64,000 nucleotides of DNA from Palaemon carinicauda (lineage: Eukaryota; Arthropoda; Malacostraca; Decapoda; Palaemonidae), in the NCBI RefSeq assembly GCF_036898095.1, contig NC_090744.1, positions 12,344,158 through 12,408,157 of the forward strand. Direction: 5' to 3'. The position numbers and the translations under genes were made by a program. Below the pieces are notes generated by a model, which worked only from the letters and a program-made list of their open reading frames with translations, was not told the DNA's origin and ran no database searches. Positions 9,095 through 17,211 of this stretch are shown here, piece by piece; position 1 is the first letter of the stretch; the number at the start of each line of letters is the position of its first letter.

Positions 9095-11630
9095 CCTTAG
9101 ACTTACGAGCTGATGAGGCTACAAGATCGTGCGTATCCTTTTGTATCAGGGCAGCAGACAAGTCCTTAACTAGCTCTTCGGGAAAGAGGAACTTCGAGAG
9201 CGGAGCAAAAAGGAGTTGTGACCGTTGGCAAGGTGTAATGCTGGCGGAAAGGAAGGTACACAGTTGCTCCCTTTTCTTCAACACCCCTGATACAAACAAC
9301 GACGCTAGCTCACCCGATCCATCTCTGATGGCCTTATCCATACAGGACATTAATAGCATGGCAGAATCTTTGTCCGCAGGAGAGGTTTTCTTGCTGAGGG
9401 CCCCCAGGCACCAGTCGAGAAAGTTGAACATTTCAAATGCTCTGAACATCCCTTTCAGTAAGTGATCCAGGTCTGAGAAGGTCCAACAAACCTTCGAGCG
9501 TCTCATAGCAGTTCTCCGAGGCGAGTCCACCAGACTTGAGAAGTCAGCCTGGGCAGAGGCAGGTACTCCCAAGCCTGGTGCTTCCCCTGTGGCATACCAA
9601 ACGCTCGCTTTCGAAGTGAGCTTCGTTGGAGGGAACATGAAGGAAGTCTTGCCAAGGTGTTGTTTAGACTGTAGCCACTCCCCTAAGATCCTTAAAGCCC
9701 TCTTAGAGGATCTAGCTAGGACAAGCTTAGTATAGGAGGACTTAGCTTGTTGTACGCCCAGCGAAAACTCAGATGGCGGAGAGCGGGGAATAGCAGAGAC
9801 AAAGTGGTCTGGATAAATCTCCCTGAGTAGAGCCAAGACCTTACGAAAATCAATAGACTGTGGAGAAAGCTTGGATTCGTCCACGTCTGATGAGGGATCA
9901 AGGTGTGCCTCCTCATCATCCGACACCTCATCACCAGAGTGTAGCGAAGAGATCGGACAAGAATGCTGAACCGCAGAGTCAGAACGGGTAGGAACAACAA
10001 CAGAGGTTTCCTCTTCCAGTAACTGTTGAGGGAAAACCTGAGGCTCAGACTGCAAAGGCTGAACAACAGACGAAGCAGAAGGAAGGCGCATGGGTGAAGG
10101 AGGTTGACTCCTAGCAAGAGAGGTTGAACCCAAGGGTTGCGCTAGCTGAGCGGAGGACGGAGGCGGAGCAGCCCGTTCCTGTTCCTGTGATATAAGCGGA
10201 GCATGATGAGGTTGAGGCTGCGCAGAACAAGGTAAAGTTCTCGCAAGCTGAGGCTCCTGAGGCGCAAGTCCAGGGTGTAGAGGAGCTTGCTTAGAGGAGG
10301 GTTGAGCTCGCTGCAGCGATGGCTGAGCAGACTGACTCATAGACGGGAGAGGTTGTTGTACCTCAACCGAGAGTTGCACCACTGGTGGAGCAGCAGGGAG
10401 AGGCGGAGGATGAGTGGAATAATCCTCCTGATCCCAACGTAAAGGTTGCCTTAAAGAAGGCTGAGGTTGAACACCACTGGGAACAGCGAACTCGGAAAGT
10501 GGCTCAACATCGTACGCCTGGCAGATAGCGCTGCGACCAGGCGGAGCGAGCGCAGGCTGGGCGAGCACAGGCGGAGCGAGAACAGGCGGAGGGAGTGTAG
10601 GCGGAGGCGGAGGTGCAACACTCTCAGCCCGACACTCACGCATCAAGTCCGAAAGCTGAGCTTGCATGGACTGAAGCAGAGTCCACTTGGGATCGGCAGA
10701 AACGAAAGTAGACTGAGGTAAATCCTTAACAGTCGAGCTCTGTTGTGGCAGAACCTTACTCCTCTTGGGCGGAGTACAGTCGACAGATGACTGAGGCGAG
10801 TCAGAGCTGAGCCAATGACTGCAACCTGGCTGAGCACTCGCGGACTGGACTCTACGTTTAAGCGGTCTCGAGACCTGAGACCAACGTTTCTTCCCCGACA
10901 GTTGATCGGCGGACGAGAATAAGACGGGCTCAATCGTCTGCAGGTGGGAGTGACGGTCTTTGGAAGACACGCCCGCAACCACCGAGGATAGTTCTGTGCG
11001 CCTAACAAGGCCTGCCGAACCCTTATGCCCTTCGACATTGCTTCTCCCCTGGGCATGGGAGCTTGCAAGAGGTCCCGGACTGGGAGGACGACAGGCTCGC
11101 ACAGAAAAATCCTCACGCACCACACTGGCACTAACACTAGCACTAGGCACTGCACCGACACTAGCACTCGTCACAGCACTGGCACTAACTCCACCCACTG
11201 CACTCTTGACCTTCAGCTCTTTAACTTCGGCCATCAGAGACTTATGGTCACTTACCACTGACTCTACTTTATCGCCTAAAGCCTGAATAGCACGCAAAAC
11301 AACTGACATATCAGGCGGAGGGCACACAGTAGGTTCGGGGGTAGCCACTACAGGGGTAGGAAAAGGTAGGGGATCATGAGGTGAGGAAAACAAAGAAGAG
11401 TGAGAAGAACTCCTCCTAACTCTACCTCTCTCTAACTTAGTTGAATATTTCAAAAGACGGACAAATTCCAATTCGGAAAGTCCGGCGCATTCCTCACATC
11501 GATTTTCTAACTGACAGGGCCTGTCCCTACAGTCAGAACAAGCGGTGTGAGGATCTACCGAGGCCTTCGGAATACGTCTATTGCAAGACCTACATCGTCT
11601 ATGGGAGGGGGCTTGCGAAATGTCAGACAT
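8928..11630 (-). CDS. Gag-like ORF1 of DIRS copy A
   Basis: Putative structural/nucleic-acid-binding protein of 900 aa. I chose the ATG at 11630 (MSDISQAP), which aligns with the starts in B, C and D; an ATG-independent 14-codon extension exists. The N-terminus has a compact Cys cluster (C13, C16, C31, C34, C39, C45, C48), probably zinc-binding. A long Pro/Gln/Ser-rich low-complexity middle follows, then a conserved acidic patch (GDEVSDDEEAHLD) before a folded region ending in an RG-rich tail (FIPPFRGRAPSRG). The gene stops at TGA followed by CTC, and the same frame continues open into YR. It has no retroviral CCHC knuckle. Function is inferred from position. Confidence 0.85.
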   Translation of the reverse strand: MSDISQAPSHRRCRSCNRRIPKASVDPHTACSDCRDRPCQLENRCEECAGLSELEFVRLLKYSTKLERGRVRRSSSHSSLFSSPHDPLPFPTPVVATPEPTVCPPPDMSVVLRAIQALGDKVESVVSDHKSLMAEVKELKVKSAVGGVSASAVTSASVGAVPSASVSASVVREDFSVRACRPPSPGPLASSHAQGRSNVEGHKGSAGLVRRTELSSVVAGVSSKDRHSHLQTIEPVLFSSADQLSGKKRWSQVSRPLKRRVQSASAQPGCSHWLSSDSPQSSVDCTPPKRSKVLPQQSSTVKDLPQSTFVSADPKWTLLQSMQAQLSDLMRECRAESVAPPPPPTLPPPVLAPPVLAQPALAPPGRSAICQAYDVEPLSEFAVPSGVQPQPSLRQPLRWDQEDYSTHPPPLPAAPPVVQLSVEVQQPLPSMSQSAQPSLQRAQPSSKQAPLHPGLAPQEPQLARTLPCSAQPQPHHAPLISQEQERAAPPPSSAQLAQPLGSTSLARSQPPSPMRLPSASSVVQPLQSEPQVFPQQLLEEETSVVVPTRSDSAVQHSCPISSLHSGDEVSDDEEAHLDPSSDVDESKLSPQSIDFRKVLALLREIYPDHFVSAIPRSPPSEFSLGVQQAKSSYTKLVLARSSKRALRILGEWLQSKQHLGKTSFMFPPTKLTSKASVWYATGEAPGLGVPASAQADFSSLVDSPRRTAMRRSKVCWTFSDLDHLLKGMFRAFEMFNFLDWCLGALSKKTSPADKDSAMLLMSCMDKAIRDGSGELASLFVSGVLKKREQLCTFLSASITPCQRSQLLFAPLSKFLFPEELVKDLSAALIQKDTHDLVASSARKSKVATSVPKTYRSPVADTPATRFIPPFRGRAPSRGSSRPDSHRSKSRKGSRTSKGKN

Positions 11631-11842
11631 CTTGTAAACCAAAGAGTTAGCCAAAGGGGGTTCCAAAAACAAGCAAAAAATCGTTAACGTTATATCAGAA
11701 CTATATAAAAGCTATCTAGCTAATATAAGAAGGATTCCAGTAATGCGACAGCCGTTAATCTGAGAGAATACTTCACCAAATATCCGTGAATAAACTCGAA
11801 GACCATAAGCGTATCCCAGAACGTCTTGCCGGAAGCACGACA

Positions 11843-12001
11843 GAGGAATAATTGAGGAGGTGTCAACAAGAAGTACTTGAGTACCTGGCCACAGGTGGCG
11901 CTGGTAAGTACACCCCCTTCTAGTATTGTGATAGCTGGCGTATCCCTCCATAGAATTCTGTCGGGCAACGGAGTTGACAGCTACATGATTATCGGGTAAG
12001 T
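11843..12001. repeat. Right ITR core, DIRS copy A
   Basis: Exact reverse complement of 5278-5436 by eye. It lies 213 bp upstream of the gag ATG, so any promoter for the minus-strand transcript should lie in or near this repeat. The terminal 13 bases (12002-12014) are not repeated at the other end but are found in the ICR. Confidence 0.95.
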
Positions 12002-12014
12002 TTAATATTGAAAA

Positions 12015-13332
12015 TTTTATTTTCCTTAATATACAAACCTAAGTCCTTTCATAAGACTATATTTTTAGAGTAAAACTTTGTCGAATGATGTTTGTATTTT
12101 TCCTTAATATACAGACTTGAGTTCTTTTACAGGAGTATGTCTTTAGTGTGAAACTTTGCCGAATGAAGAAACAACCTTTCAGAAAAGTTAGTTTTGACAC
12201 TGATAAATTGGCACAATTGGAAACTAGAGTTCAGTAACATTTCAAAATAGAAAATAGATTCACCACACTGCAAGAGGAGGAGCCAGACTGGCAGTAAGTT
12301 AGTGAAGTAGTCTTGAAAACAGCAGTGTCTGCACTGGAAATGGTACAAAGAAGAAAGAAAAGGGTCCATCAGGACTGTCAGAGCAAGAATGCTAAGAATG
12401 AGGTTAGCAGACAGTTTACATGCTCAGTCCGAAAGGAGACCGAGCACAGCAAATGTAAGAGCGTAAACTCCTATAGTGTACTGAGATGGCTTCACAGTCT
12501 GGGTTGGTTCTCGATACCACGCCATCCCTCTAACATGTAAGAGGCAGGAGTCTCCAGCGAACCCTCTGTCGATCGTTTTTCCAGGGCTTCTTCGATGATT
12601 TCTCCGTTTTGGAATGAGCAATGCCTACAGAAGCTAATAAAGACGTGAAAAGGTGGAAGACTTAGAACATGAGAAGCACAGATGCTACTTCTCGGCACCC
12701 TTATTTGGGATCAAAGACTGTGGGAGTCGGAAAGACACAGAAGGGGCAGCTTCAGAAGTCCTGGCCGCAGAAAAAAATCTGCAGACAGATCACCAGCGAT
12801 GCCCAGGGAAGACCACTTTCCATAGGTTTCAATTGTTGTCATCGTTGTAAAGCCACGCAGAGCGAGGGAATGACTGCAAACGGTCAAGACCCCGAGGGGG
12901 AGGTACAAAGATGATTACATTATTGGCAGGTATGCACATAAACCTATCACACATTTGTGGCTTTACCCATAACAACTGCATATTCTTGAGTTTTCAACTC
13001 AATTCATACAGTTTTACCCAGAGACAACAGTATGTCAGCCCACTTAACCATTTATTCTAGATCATCATCTCCTTCCATGCCTATTGACGCAAAGGGGCGT
13101 CGGTTAGATTTCACCAGACGTCTCTATTTTGAGTTTTGAAATCAATACTTCTCCATTCATCATCTCCTACTTCACGCTTCAAAGTCTTTTTCTAGAAAGA
13201 AAAAGCAAACAATAAAAACAGCTTGTGGCTGAAATCAAAAGTGAGTGTCTAGCTGACTGTTAAGTGGGCAGGGCTTGGGCAGGGCTTACTCTCCAACCCC
13301 TAACAACTCCCAGGAATCATAACTTCCACATT
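12015..13332. other. Inter-element spacer with repeat fragments
   Basis: 12015-12165 holds two diverged copies of a roughly 95-bp unit (TTTTCCTTAATATACA followed by ACTTTG-CGAATGA). 13060-13140 carries a short piece of the LINE ORF relic seen better at 59260-59770 (ATTGACGCAAAGG motif and GTCTCTATTTTGAG). The small ORFs between 12310 and 12910 show no recognisable domain. No host gene is supported. Confidence 0.5.
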
Positions 13333-13367
13333 ATGTTATTTTTATAATAAAATAAATTTTTGAATAT

Positions 13368-13529
13368 ACTTACCCGGTGATTATATAAGCTGCAGCTCTG
13401 CTGCTCGACAGAAAACTCTACGTTCAAAATCCGCCAGCGATCGTTATGCAGGTAGGGGGTGTACTTCAACAGCGCCATCTGTCGGGCAGGTACTCAGTAC
13501 TCAATGTAAACACAGAACTCAATTTTCTC
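13368..13529. repeat. Left ITR core, DIRS copy B
   Basis: Reverse complement of 19650-19811 with about three mismatches (ACCC/AGCC near the outer end, CGTTATG/CGCTATG, TCGGGCAGG/TCGTGCAGG). Confidence 0.9.
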
Positions 13530-13575
13530 CTCGGTCCACTGGGTCTCTATTGGGGAGGAAGGGAGGGTCCTTTAA

Positions 13576-13668
13576 TATATAATCACCGAGTAAGTATATT
13601 CAAAAATTTATTTTATTATAAAAATAACATTTTTCAATATTAAACTTAGCCGGTGATTATATAAGCTG
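13576..13668. repeat. ICR, DIRS copy B
   Basis: The first part is the reverse complement of the left terminus starting at 13333 (one mismatch: GAGTAAG versus GGGTAAG). The second part, TTTTCAATATTAAACTTAGC onward, is the reverse complement of the right terminus, including its AGCC variant. Confidence 0.9.
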
Positions 13669-14074
13669 ATTCACACCCAGGGGAGTGGGTAGAGACCAGC
13701 AATAATTGTTTACATTATTATGAGCTAAGGATTTTTTATTTCATTTTAGCAGTTATTCAAAATAACAAACATAAAATTAATAAGTACCTGGTAAGGAAGT
13801 CGACTTGAACAATTACCCTGCCTTTTTAAGTACGTCTTCCTTACGGAGCCTCGCGATCCTCTTAGGATGCTGAGCGACCCCTAGGAGCTGAAGTATCAAG
13901 GGTTGCAACCCATACTACAGGACCTCATCAAAACCTCTAATCTAGGCACTTCTCAAGAAAAGAATTTGACCACCCGCCAAATCAACCAGGATGCGAAAGG
14001 CTTCTTAGCCTTCTGGACAACCCAAAAACAACAATAAAAAACATTTCAAGAGAAAGATAAAAAAGGTTATGGAA

Positions 14075-15268
14075 TTAGGGGAATGTAGTGGTTGAGCCCT
14101 CACCCACTACTGCACTCCCTGCTACGAATGGTCCCAGGGTGTAGCAGTTCTCGTAAAGAGACTGGACATCTTTAAGATAAAAAGACGCGAACACTGACTT
14201 GCTTCTCCAATAGGTTGCGTCCATTATACTCTGCAGAGATCTATTTTGTTTAAAGGCCACTGAAGTTGCAACAGCTCTAACTTCATGTGTCCTTACCTTC
14301 AGCAAAGCTTGGTCTTCCTCACTCAGATGGGAATGAGCTTCTCGTATCAACAGTCTGATATAATAGGATAAGGCATTCTTTGACATAGGCAAAGAAGGTT
14401 TCTTAATAGAACACCATAAAGCTTCTGACTGTCCTCGTAAAGGTTTAGTTCGTCTTAAATAGAACTTAAGAGCTCTAACAGGGCATAAGACTCTTTCTAG
14501 TTCATTTCCAACCATATTTGAAAGGCTTGGAATATCGAACGATTTCGGCCAAGGACGAGAAGGTAGCTCGTTTTTGGCTATAAAACCAAGCTGTAAAGAA
14601 CATGTAGCCGTTTCAGATGAAAATCCGATGTTCCTGCTGAAGGCGTGAATCTCACTGACTCTTTTAGCTGTGGCCAAGCAAACCAGGAAAAGAGTCTTTA
14701 AAGTGAGATCTTTAAAGGAGGCTGAATGTAGTGGCTCGAACCTTTCTGACATAAGGAATCTTAGTACCACGTCTAAATTCCAACCAGGTGTAGCCAAACG
14801 ACGCTCCTTCGTGGTCTCAAAAGACTTAAGGAGGTCCTGTAGATCTTTGTTGTTGGAAAGATCTAAGCCTCTGTGACGGAAGACTGATGCCAACATGCTT
14901 CTGTAACCTTTGATAGTGCGAGCTGAAAGAGATCTTTCTTTCCTCAGGTATAATAGGAAGTCAGCTATTTGGGTTACAGAGGTACTGGTCGAGGATACTG
15001 ATACTGACTTGCACCAGTTTCGGAAGACTTCCCACTTCGACTGGTAGACTCTAAGAGTGGATGTCCTCCTTGCTCTAGCAATCGCCCTGGCTGCCTCCTT
15101 CGAAAAGCCTCTAGCTCTAGAGAGTCTTTCGATAGTCTGAAGGCAGTCAGACGAAGAGCGTGGAGGCCTTGGTGTACCTTCTTTACGTGTGGCTGACGTA
15201 GAAGGTCCACCCTTAGAGGAAGAGTTCTGGGAACGTCCACTAGCCATTGAAGTACCTCGGTGAACCAT
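14075..15268 (-). CDS. Tyrosine recombinase of DIRS copy B
   Basis: 397 aa from the conserved ATG at 15268 (MVHRGTSMAS), the same length as in the other copies. Catalytic residues are present: R in AKRVSEIHA, HEVR, and Y in FASFYLKD. Its start overlaps the end of RT in a different frame. The frame is open upstream to the gag TGA at 17024-17026, about 585 codons before this ATG. It would act on the circular cDNA to integrate it. Confidence 0.9.
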   Translation of the reverse strand: MVHRGTSMASGRSQNSSSKGGPSTSATRKEGTPRPPRSSSDCLQTIERLSRARGFSKEAARAIARARRTSTLRVYQSKWEVFRNWCKSVSVSSTSTSVTQIADFLLYLRKERSLSARTIKGYRSMLASVFRHRGLDLSNNKDLQDLLKSFETTKERRLATPGWNLDVVLRFLMSERFEPLHSASFKDLTLKTLFLVCLATAKRVSEIHAFSRNIGFSSETATCSLQLGFIAKNELPSRPWPKSFDIPSLSNMVGNELERVLCPVRALKFYLRRTKPLRGQSEALWCSIKKPSLPMSKNALSYYIRLLIREAHSHLSEEDQALLKVRTHEVRAVATSVAFKQNRSLQSIMDATYWRSKSVFASFYLKDVQSLYENCYTLGPFVAGSAVVGEGSTTTFP

Positions 15269-17211
15269 TCTCTCGCGGGCCAGAGGGGAGCAACTAACGT
15301 CAACCTTGTCCCTTCGTGAGAGGCGAACTTCTGCAGTACCTTGTTGACAATCTTGAACGGGGGGAATGCATATAGGTCTAGATGTGACCAATCCAGTAGA
15401 AAGGCATCTATATGAACTGCTGCTGGGTCCGGGATTGGTGAGCAATATATTGGGAGCCTCTTGGTAATCGAGGTTGCGAAGAGATCTATGGTAGGCTGGC
15501 CCCATGTGGCCCACAGTCTCTTGCACACATCCTTGTGTAGGGTCCATTCTGTTGGAATGATTTGTCCCTTCCGACTGAGGCAATCTGCCATGACATTCAA
15601 GTTGCCTTGGATGAACCTCGTTACTAGAGAAAGGTTTAGATCTTTTGACCAGGTGAGGAGGTCCCTTGCGATCTCGTACAACGTCATAGAATGGGTCCCT
15701 CCTTGCTTGGAGATGTACGCCAAAGCCGTGGTGTTGTCCGAGTTCACCTCCACCACTTTGCCTTGAAGGAGGGACTTGAAGCTTTTCAAGGCCAGATGAA
15801 CTGCCAGTAGCTCCTTGCAGTTGATATGTAACGTTCTTTGATTCGAGTTCCAAGTTCCCGAGCATTCCCGACCGTCTATTGTCGCACCCCAGCCCGTGTC
15901 CGATGCGTCCGAGAAGAGAACGTGGTTGGGGGTCTGAACAGCCAGGGGCAGACCCTCTCTGAGGCTGATACTGTCCTTCCACCAAGTCAGGGATGACTTC
16001 ATCTTCTCGGAAATGGGGATCGAGACCGCTTCTAGCGTCTTGTCCTTTTTCCAGTAAACAGCTAGGTGAAATTGAAGGGGACGGAGGTGTAGTCTCCCTA
16101 ACGAAACGAACTGTTCCAGGGATGATAGCGTCCCTATCAGACTCATCCACTGTCTGACTGAACATCGTTCCTTTTTCAGCATGTTCTGGATGCATACCTG
16201 GGCTTGACTTGTTCTGGGGGCCGACGGAAAAGCTTGACTGTGAATCTCCATCCCTAAATACACAATAGTTTGGGATGGGACCAGTTGAGACTTTTCCATA
16301 TTGACCAGGAGACCCAATTCCTTGATCAGATCTAGAGTCCACTTTAGATTCTCCAGACAGCGACGACTGGAAGCAGCTCTTAGAAGCCAGTCGTCCAAAT
16401 AGAGGGAGGCTCTGATGTCCGCTAAATGAAGGAATTTGGCTATATTCCTCATCAGCCTCGTAAACACAAGAGGAGCTGTGCTTAGGCCAAAGCACAGGGC
16501 TTGAAATTGGTAGACAACCTTTTCGTAAACGAATCTCAGAAAAGGTTGGGAGTCTGGGTGGTTGGGGACGTGAAAGTATGCGTCCCTTAGGTCTAAAGAG
16601 ACCATCCAGACTTCCTTTCTGACCGCTGCTAGAACGGACTTTGTGGTCTCCATGGCGAACGTCTGCTTTGTGACAAAGACATTCAGCGCACTGACGTCTA
16701 GCACCGGCCTCCACCCTCCTGTCTTCTTTACCACTAAGAAGAGACGGTTGTAGAAGCCCGGGGATTGATGGTCCCGGACTTTGACTACCGCTCCCTTTTC
16801 TAGTAAGAGAGACACCTCCTGCTTCAAAGCTCGTCTCTTGTCTTCCTCTCTGTACCTGGGAGAGAGATCGATGGGAGACGTTGCTAGAGGGGGTTTGCGT
16901 ACAAACGGGATCTTGTACCCTTCTCTGAGCAACTTCACAGATTGTGCATCTGCGCCTCTTTTCTCCCAGGTCTGCCAGAAGTTCTTGAGTCTGGCTCCCA
17001 CTGCTGTCTGAAGAAGGAGGCAGTCAGACTCTGCCTTTAAAGGACTTGGTACCTTTCTTCTTCCCACGTCTCCCTTCGACACGAGTACCTCCTCTGCTGG
17101 AGGCTCTGCCACGAAAGGGCGGAATGAATCTGGACGCTGGAGTGTCCATCCTGGGTCTTGACAAGGTAGGCAAAGGGGTGGCTTTGCGGGCAGAGGACGC
17201 AACCAGGTCAT
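14974..17211 (-). CDS. RT-RNaseH-methyltransferase-like polyprotein, DIRS copy B
   Basis: 745 aa from an ATG (MTWLRPL) that lies inside the gag gene, 187 bases before the gag stop and in the +1 frame. The RT motifs SLDLRDAY, CFGLSTAP and YLDD, the RNase H residues (FSDAS, CKELLAV, NSDNT, NVMAD) and the C-terminal PTIDLFATS...YAFPP methyltransferase-like block are all present. Small changes such as HVPNHPD (HVPIHPD elsewhere) and SLDLRDAY (SLDLKDAY elsewhere) suggest some relaxation. Internal initiation at this ATG is a plausible route of expression. Confidence 0.9.
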   Translation of the reverse strand: MTWLRPLPAKPPLCLPCQDPGWTLQRPDSFRPFVAEPPAEEVLVSKGDVGRRKVPSPLKAESDCLLLQTAVGARLKNFWQTWEKRGADAQSVKLLREGYKIPFVRKPPLATSPIDLSPRYREEDKRRALKQEVSLLLEKGAVVKVRDHQSPGFYNRLFLVVKKTGGWRPVLDVSALNVFVTKQTFAMETTKSVLAAVRKEVWMVSLDLRDAYFHVPNHPDSQPFLRFVYEKVVYQFQALCFGLSTAPLVFTRLMRNIAKFLHLADIRASLYLDDWLLRAASSRRCLENLKWTLDLIKELGLLVNMEKSQLVPSQTIVYLGMEIHSQAFPSAPRTSQAQVCIQNMLKKERCSVRQWMSLIGTLSSLEQFVSLGRLHLRPLQFHLAVYWKKDKTLEAVSIPISEKMKSSLTWWKDSISLREGLPLAVQTPNHVLFSDASDTGWGATIDGRECSGTWNSNQRTLHINCKELLAVHLALKSFKSLLQGKVVEVNSDNTTALAYISKQGGTHSMTLYEIARDLLTWSKDLNLSLVTRFIQGNLNVMADCLSRKGQIIPTEWTLHKDVCKRLWATWGQPTIDLFATSITKRLPIYCSPIPDPAAVHIDAFLLDWSHLDLYAFPPFKIVNKVLQKFASHEGTRLTLVAPLWPAREWFTEVLQWLVDVPRTLPLRVDLLRQPHVKKVHQGLHALRLTAFRLSKDSLELEAFRRRQPGRLLEQGGHPLLESTSRSGKSSETGASQYQYPRPVPL

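Larger units (their letters stand above)
5242..12014 (-). mobile_element. DIRS1-like YR retrotransposon, copy A (subfamily 1)
   Basis: A 6.8-kb element coding on the minus strand for gag, RT-RNaseH-methyltransferase-like and tyrosine recombinase. It has 159-bp ITR cores (5278-5436 and 11843-12001) that look identical, and an internal complementary region (5481-5571) equal to the reverse complement of its right end joined to its left end. This is the defining DIRS1 architecture, thought to allow completion of a circular DNA that the recombinase integrates without target-site duplication. No target duplication is seen. Ends were placed at ATGTTATT and TTGAAAA by analogy with copy D, whose empty site is present in this window. 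RT has lost its likely start codon. Confidence 0.95.

Noticed and set aside
12310..12910. Short ORFs between DIRS A and B as a host gene
   Set aside because: No domain, no coherent frame and no splice structure that I could support.
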